Of a stretch of DNA of 30,567 nucleotides, positions 27,095-30,567 are shown piece after piece. The translations under genes and the position numbers were made by a program. This DNA comes from Candidatus Ventricola intestinavium (GTDB taxonomy: Bacteria > Bacillota > Clostridia > Christensenellales > Aristaeellaceae). Every line of letters begins with the position of its first letter. Within the stretch, counting starts at the first letter, position 1. The stretch covers positions 1 through 30,567 of the forward strand of contig DVMG01000198.1 of the NCBI GenBank assembly GCA_018715105.1, read 5' to 3'. The notes under the pieces were generated by a model. The model was not told the DNA's origin, did not search any database, and saw only the letters and a program-made list of their open reading frames with translations.

Positions 27095-27145
27095 AAAAGC
27101 GGGCCGTTTCCTCTTCATGAAAGAGGGAAAACGGCCCGCTTTTTC
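27095..27145. terminator. Bidirectional terminator
   Basis: AAAGCGGGCCGTTT with CCTCTT pairs with AAGAGG and AAAACGGCCCGCTTT, followed by TTTCC on the plus strand and by TTTTCTCTT on the minus strand. It serves the desulfurase gene on one side and the KTR-like gene on the other. Confidence 0.9.
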
Positions 27146-27160
27146 CATTTGGACGATGCA

Positions 27161-27346
27161 TCAATCCACGTTTCCGTCGCTGATGAGCGTTTTAAAACGC
27201 ACCACACTGATGCGGTATTCCCTTCCGCAGTGGGTGCAAAACAGCGGGAAGCGGTAAAGCACGGTATCTTCCGCCACGCTGATATCGGTATCCTGCTTGC
27301 AAACCGGACATGGGATTTTCCTGAGTTCTTCCATCTGCTTGACCAT
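27161..27346 (-). CDS. Cysteine-rich KTR-like zinc ribbon protein
   Basis: 61-residue protein with two Cys pairs, IPCPVCKQDT and LFCTHCGREY, forming a predicted zinc ribbon, and the segment SVAEDTVLYRFPLFC that matches the cysteine-rich KTR pattern. AAAAGGAG lies ten bases before the start. Members of this family are often seen near conjugative elements, but no mobile genes are near here. It has its own terminator to the left. Function unknown. Confidence 0.8.
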   Translation of the reverse strand: MVKQMEELRKIPCPVCKQDTDISVAEDTVLYRFPLFCTHCGREYRISVVRFKTLISDGNVD

Positions 27347-27720
27347 ATGCGTTCTTCTCCTTTTACGGATTTCTTCCCGGGCGACTCATTCCCCCGCCAG
27401 AATAAATCTATTTTAGCAAGCAGCATTTTAGGCGGCCTTCCTCCCACGCGAAATACCGCTATTTAGTCGCGAAACCACATCCTTCTTCCTGGATTGCCGC
27501 ACGGAATTTTGAGCACTTTGAGTCGGCTTTTTCCCTCCCAAAGGATTCAAATCCATCAAAAAAAACGGCCTTTTCCCCAAAAGCGGCAGGCGCCGCCTCT
27601 AAGAAAAAGCCGTCCTTTCCCTCCATCCAAATGCAATCAACGCGCATCAAGCGGGCCATTTTCCCGCCCGGCGCCGCCTTTTCCGGCTGCCTCCATGCCC
27701 TTTTCATGGGGCCCTGTCTT
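27347..27720. other. Gap between KTR-like and DUF4364 genes
   Basis: No gene supported. It holds the minus-strand terminator at 27558-27613. An open frame over 27459-27758 on the minus strand reads through that terminator, is Lys/Arg-rich at its start and has no convincing family, so it is not annotated. No good promoter for the KTR-like gene was found. Confidence 0.5.
27558..27613 (-). terminator. Terminator after the DUF4364 gene
   Basis: On the minus strand ACGGCTTTTTC pairs with GAAAAGGCCGT around an inner GGCGGCGCC-containing hairpin, then TTTTTTTTGA. Confidence 0.72.
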
Positions 27721-28287
27721 TCAGCCTTCTTTCTCCTCTTCCGCTTTTTCCTGCGCACCGCTGCGGTCGGCCTCCCCCAGCTGCTCCATGATCGTCTGAT
27801 ACAGATAAGGCGCGCGGCCCGGCCATCTTTCGCAAAACCGTCTGGCCTGCGCCTTGGTCGCGGCGGTCAGCGTGAGGCAGAATATTTCCGCACCCGACTC
27901 GAGCGCGCGCAGCGTGACGATAAAGCCGTTGTCCGTCTCCACCCAGTCCGCAGGCATCTGCAGTTCATCCCGAAACCGTCTGCGCCAGGACGCGCCGTTT
28001 TCCTCCAGCTTTTGCTGCAAAGAAGCCCGAATGCGTGAGCCAAACAGCTCCACGCTCTGCCGCCCCTGCGGCGTCAGGATGAGGAGCGTCCCTTCCAGAT
28101 GGTGAGATTCGCGCACAAATCCCGCCTCGCGGAGCGCACCCAGCGCCAGATAAAACTGGAACTGGTTCATCAACTGTGTTTCTACCACGAAGCGCAGCAG
28201 TTGCTCCTGTGTGCAGCCGCCCACGTATTCAAGCGAACGGAGGACGACAAGCTTGTCTTCTTCTTCCGTAGCATGCGTGTCAAACAC
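27721..28287 (-). CDS. DUF4364 family protein
   Basis: 188-residue protein matching the clostridial DUF4364 family, of unknown function. GTG start at 28287, seven bases after GGAGG. The N-terminal 75 residues resemble a winged helix (LVVLRSLEYVGGCTQEQLLRFV, then YLALGALREAGFV and LLILTPQGRQSVELF). The C-terminal half is mixed alpha/beta and ends in a charged Glu/Lys tail. A DNA-binding role is plausible from the wing-like start. It follows the HPr-like gene by 24 bases in the same unit. Confidence 0.87.
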   Translation of the reverse strand: MFDTHATEEEDKLVVLRSLEYVGGCTQEQLLRFVVETQLMNQFQFYLALGALREAGFVRESHHLEGTLLILTPQGRQSVELFGSRIRASLQQKLEENGASWRRRFRDELQMPADWVETDNGFIVTLRALESGAEIFCLTLTAATKAQARRFCERWPGRAPYLYQTIMEQLGEADRSGAQEKAEEEKEG

Positions 28288-28311
28288 AGGCGCACCTCCC
28301 CAGCGGCGTGC

Positions 28312-28569
28312 TTACTGCTGCTCCTGTTCAGGCTCCTCCTTGACGATATAATCGTCAAGTTCCCTGAGCAGATCATCGCACTCATCGCTGTAAATCGTCA
28401 TGCGGATCGGCTTGGAAAGATCAATCGAAAAAATGCCCAGAATGGATTTGGCATCCACCACATACCGGCCTGAACGCAGATCCATATCATACGGATAACG
28501 ATTCACCAGGCTGACAAAATTCTTCACATGATCGGTCATCATGGTCAGACGAATGGTTACGGTTTTCAT
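28312..28569 (-). CDS. HPr-like protein with altered His motif
   Basis: 85-residue protein with the HPr fold pattern. The second half matches HPr well: GRYVVDAKSILGIFSIDLSKPIRMTI, with Ser42 at the place of regulatory Ser46. The active-site motif GLHARPA reads TDHVKNF: His14 can be aligned with His15, but Arg17 is Lys and Pro18 is lost. Phosphotransfer from Enzyme I is therefore doubtful. Small HPr-like proteins of this form are common in Clostridia without a PTS operon. Start at 28569 after GGAAGGAGC. The C-terminus is an acidic Glu/Gln tail. Confidence 0.85.
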   Translation of the reverse strand: MKTVTIRLTMMTDHVKNFVSLVNRYPYDMDLRSGRYVVDAKSILGIFSIDLSKPIRMTIYSDECDDLLRELDDYIVKEEPEQEQQ

Positions 28570-28601
28570 ACAGAAGCTCCTTCCTCTCTGGCCTGAATAT
28601 G

Positions 28602-28630
28602 ATTATACCTGAAACATCGAACGATTGCAA
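28602..28630 (-). promoter_or_regulatory. Promoter of HPr-like/DUF4364 unit
   Basis: On the minus strand TTGCAA (28630-28625), 17-base spacer, TATAAT (28607-28602). Confidence 0.85.
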
Positions 28631-28723
28631 GCATGCCGGCGGGTTTTGCAAAAAGCATCCTCTGCCGGTCAGTCCTCCAAGGCACGGCGGCATGACAAAA
28701 GGCGCGTTTCTTCGCCTTTTCTC

Positions 28724-28752
28724 TTGCATCCGTCCTCATTTTGCGGTATGAT
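28724..28752 (+). promoter_or_regulatory. Promoter of the secreted YkuD gene
   Basis: TTGCAT (28724-28729), 17-base spacer, TATGAT (28747-28752), divergent from the HPr-like promoter. Just upstream, AAAAGGCG (28697-28704) and CGCCTTTT (28713-28720) form a small stem-loop. Confidence 0.75.
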
Positions 28753-28841
28753 GGTAGATATCATAAAAGATGTTGATCTTCGGCGCGATGCGCAGGCCCG
28801 CCTTCCCGGTGCGCCTCACGTTTGAAAGGAGCCCAACTGCT

Positions 28842-30194
28842 ATGAAGCTCATTCGCCCTCTGTCGGCGCTGCTTGTCTGCGCCGCCTTGTCTTCTCCGGC
28901 TGCCGGCGTTCTGGCCGCCCCCGATGCTTCCGAGGCGCCGGTATTTGAGATCGCTTCTCCGGAAAACGGCGTCAACAGCGGGTTTTCCACCCAGTTGACG
29001 GTTACCGCTTCCCTCCCCGGTTTCCTGACGCTTTCGCTTTATGACAGCAGCGGCCTTGAAGTGGCAACGCTGTGCGATTACCACGAAGTTCACACTGAAG
29101 AAAACTTCCTCCTCATCAGCGCGGTGGATGACAGCGGAGAGCCCCTTGATGCGGGCACGTATACCGTCAGCGGCACAATGGTCAGTCAGTTTGGGGTTGC
29201 CTCCTCGACGGTGACGCATCCGCTCACGGTCAACGCTCCCGTCGTGTCGGAAGAGGAGAGCACCGCGCCGGAGAGTTCCGGCACGCAGGGAACGGACGAA
29301 GGGGCTGCATCCACGGATTCTTCCTCAACAGGCTCCTCCTCTTCCACAAGCGCGTCCGCATCCACGCCGGATGTCGCCTATAGCGCGGGCAGCACGGTGG
29401 TGGGCGCTGAAGGATATGCCATCGGGGTAGGCGTCGGCGATATCGTCCCGCAGGAGGACGCCGGTTACTGGGGCCTCACCGCCTCGGCCAGCGATGCGGA
29501 AATCTGGGCCGCTCTGACACGCACGATGATTGGCGTGGATGTGGGCGAAAGCGAATCCGCCTATATCTATGATTCCCCGGAAGAAGGCCGCGAGAGGCTG
29601 GGCACCGTATCCGGCATTTCTCAGGGGCTGAATGTCCTTTCCGAAAGCGATGGCTGGGCTCTGGTGGAGGCCTACCGCAATGAGGACGGCGCCTTTGTAC
29701 GGGGCTATATCCGCTCCAATAAGCTGCGCGTCGTCGAGCCAAACACCACATACGGCATCGTCATTGACAAAGCCACGCAAACGCTGACCGTCTTCAAGGA
29801 TGGCGAGCGCATCGGCTCCTGTTCGGTGAGCACCGGCCTGCCCACCAGCAAATATCTGCACCGGGAGACGCCTGCCGGCGAGTTTATCACCGTTACGCGG
29901 CGCGGCACCACAGAATACTACGGCAATGGCTATTGCAAGTATACCATCCGGATCAACGGCAGTTACCACCTGGAGGAAATCCCCACCACCAGACGCAACG
30001 GCAGTGATTTTTCCATGCTCGAGGGAACGCTCGGGCAGAAGGCGACACGCGGCAACATCTGCATAGCGCACGATGCATCAGCCGACGGCGGCATCAATGC
30101 CGAATGGATCTGGAATATGACCGATGAAAATAAGAAGGTCAAGGTACTGATTTTCGATGACAAGGAGCGCACGGCTGTCCCTGTGGGCGAATAA
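28842..30194 (+). CDS. Secreted SH3b and YkuD-domain protein with altered catalytic motif
   Basis: 450-residue exported protein. AAAGGAG precedes the start at 28842. Residues 1-26 are a signal peptide; about 30-130 form a beta-sandwich (SPENGVNSGFSTQLTVTASLPG); about 132-175 are a Ser/Thr/Glu-rich linker; about 235-300 an SH3b domain (SAYIYDSPEEGRERLGTVSG); about 305-445 a YkuD L,D-transpeptidase domain (YGIVIDKATQTLTVFKDGERIGSCSVSTG, ETPAGEF). L,D-transpeptidases cross-link or modify peptidoglycan with the Cys of SHGCIR. Here the aligned residues are TRGNIC (402-407): His is Arg, the catalytic Cys is Asn405, and a Cys is found two places on at 407, where Arg is expected. His376 lies upstream. 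It may be inactive, a wall-binding protein, or use the shifted Cys. Confidence 0.88.
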   Translation: MKLIRPLSALLVCAALSSPAAGVLAAPDASEAPVFEIASPENGVNSGFSTQLTVTASLPGFLTLSLYDSSGLEVATLCDYHEVHTEENFLLISAVDDSGEPLDAGTYTVSGTMVSQFGVASSTVTHPLTVNAPVVSEEESTAPESSGTQGTDEGAASTDSSSTGSSSSTSASASTPDVAYSAGSTVVGAEGYAIGVGVGDIVPQEDAGYWGLTASASDAEIWAALTRTMIGVDVGESESAYIYDSPEEGRERLGTVSGISQGLNVLSESDGWALVEAYRNEDGAFVRGYIRSNKLRVVEPNTTYGIVIDKATQTLTVFKDGERIGSCSVSTGLPTSKYLHRETPAGEFITVTRRGTTEYYGNGYCKYTIRINGSYHLEEIPTTRRNGSDFSMLEGTLGQKATRGNICIAHDASADGGINAEWIWNMTDENKKVKVLIFDDKERTAVPVGE

Positions 30195-30206
30195 AACCAG
30201 GCACGA

Positions 30207-30238
30207 AAGAAGGAGCAGGGCATCCTGCCCTTCTTTTG
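30207..30238 (+). terminator. Terminator of the YkuD gene
   Basis: AAGAAGG and CAGG pair with CCTG and CCTTCTT, followed by TTGTT. It lies 13 bases past the stop codon. Confidence 0.88.
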
Positions 30239-30567
30239 TTATAATCCGCCTGCCAAGCAGCGGCCTCGGGCACAAAGCAACGAAATTTACAGCTCTTTGC
30301 CGGGCCTGCAGCCTGCATCATGACGGTTGCAGACCGCAGACCGTTGACAAAACGCTTTTCTCCCCCTTCTGAAGGAGAAAAGATTCCCGCAATTCCTGGA
30401 AACGCAACGCCTATCCTGAATGAAAGCGATGCTTATGTCGGCAAACGGCAACCGGCATCATGAGGTTTGTTATGAATTATTGGAAATGCTTGGCTCTCTA
30501 TCCCTAAAATATGAGAGGTTCAACGGTTTTCTATTGACATTCGGCTCAAATCCGTGTACCTTATTGA
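30239..30567. other. Gene-free region with dyad and outgoing promoter
   Basis: No gene supported in 329 bases. A perfect 9-bp inverted repeat, CTTTTCTCC (30355-30363) and GGAGAAAAG (30374-30382), stands alone without a T-tract. A direct repeat GCATCATGA occurs near 30315 and 30455. The composition drops to AT-rich from about 30460, ending in a promoter that leads out of the window. Confidence 0.6.
30534..30562 (+). promoter_or_regulatory. Promoter for a gene beyond the right edge
   Basis: TTGACA (30534-30539), 17-base spacer, TACCTT (30557-30562). The -35 is perfect and the -10 weak. Confidence 0.6.

Noticed and set aside
27459..27758. 99-codon minus-strand frame with a Lys/Arg-rich start
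   Set aside because: It overlaps the DUF4364 end and reads through a terminator; no ribosome site and no family.
28697..28720. AAAAGGCG/CGCCTTTT stem-loop taken as a terminator
   Set aside because: It lies between two divergent promoters, so no transcript arrives from either side to be ended there.
30344..30349. TTGACA before the dyad at 30355
   Set aside because: No -10-like hexamer is found at 16-18 bases, so it is not called a promoter.

Overview
The window is a GC-rich (around 60 % by eye), gene-dense chromosomal segment of a Gram-positive anaerobe of the class Clostridia. The evidence is the mix of families: two T-box leaders, an archaeal-type AspRS with GatCAB, YerC, DUF4364, DUF3343 beside a class V cysteine desulfurase, an HPr-like protein and a cysteine-rich KTR-like zinc ribbon, together with many promoters of TTGACA-17-TATAAT type. 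No rRNA, tRNA, CRISPR array, transposase or phage gene was seen. The family or genus cannot be named from this window.

Layout. 1-714 (minus): secreted protein ending in a 30-bp tandem repeat that is cut by a TAG codon at the window edge. 1024-3323 (plus): Nudix hydrolase and, translationally coupled to it, a GH2-like beta-sandwich protein of unknown role. 3511-6929: promoter, Ile T-box and a long IleS2-type ileS. 7054-8928: a GH4-like protein that has lost its metal site, then a GNAT acetyltransferase. 9194-15868: two plus-strand units that look like one surface-modification system, MBOAT plus SGNH/DltD-like protein, then DltA-like ligase, BtrK-like PLP decarboxylase and carrier protein. 16124-17333 (minus): YerC and a PHP phosphoesterase. 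17405-18864 (minus): gdhA with a dyad around its promoter. 19014-24006 (minus): T-box-controlled aspS-gatC-gatA-gatB. 24093-27068: YbjN-like protein, nth, DUF3343 protein and a divergent cysteine desulfurase. 27161-28630 (minus): KTR-like zinc ribbon, DUF4364 protein and HPr-like protein. 28724-30238 (plus): secreted SH3b/YkuD protein with an altered active-site motif. 30239-30567: no gene, with an outgoing promoter at the edge.

Most interesting unit. Genes at 9354-15765 combine the Dlt logic (adenylating ligase, carrier protein, MBOAT channel-type acyltransferase, extracellular SGNH protein) with a fold-III PLP decarboxylase resembling those that act on carrier-bound amino acids (BtrK in butirosin synthesis). 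My inference is that an amino acid is loaded on the carrier, decarboxylated there, and the resulting amino-acyl group (for example a GABA- or beta-alanine-like group) is moved across the membrane onto a surface polymer. Chemistry and target are unproven.

Other points: the aspS-gatCAB T-box shows overlapping GAA/AAC triplets in its specifier loop, matching the dual tRNA-Glu/tRNA-Asn switch reported for Clostridium acetobutylicum. The YkuD protein has TRGNIC where SHGCIR is expected. Long open frames antisense to ileS, gdhA, gatA/gatB and aspS are GC-driven shadows.
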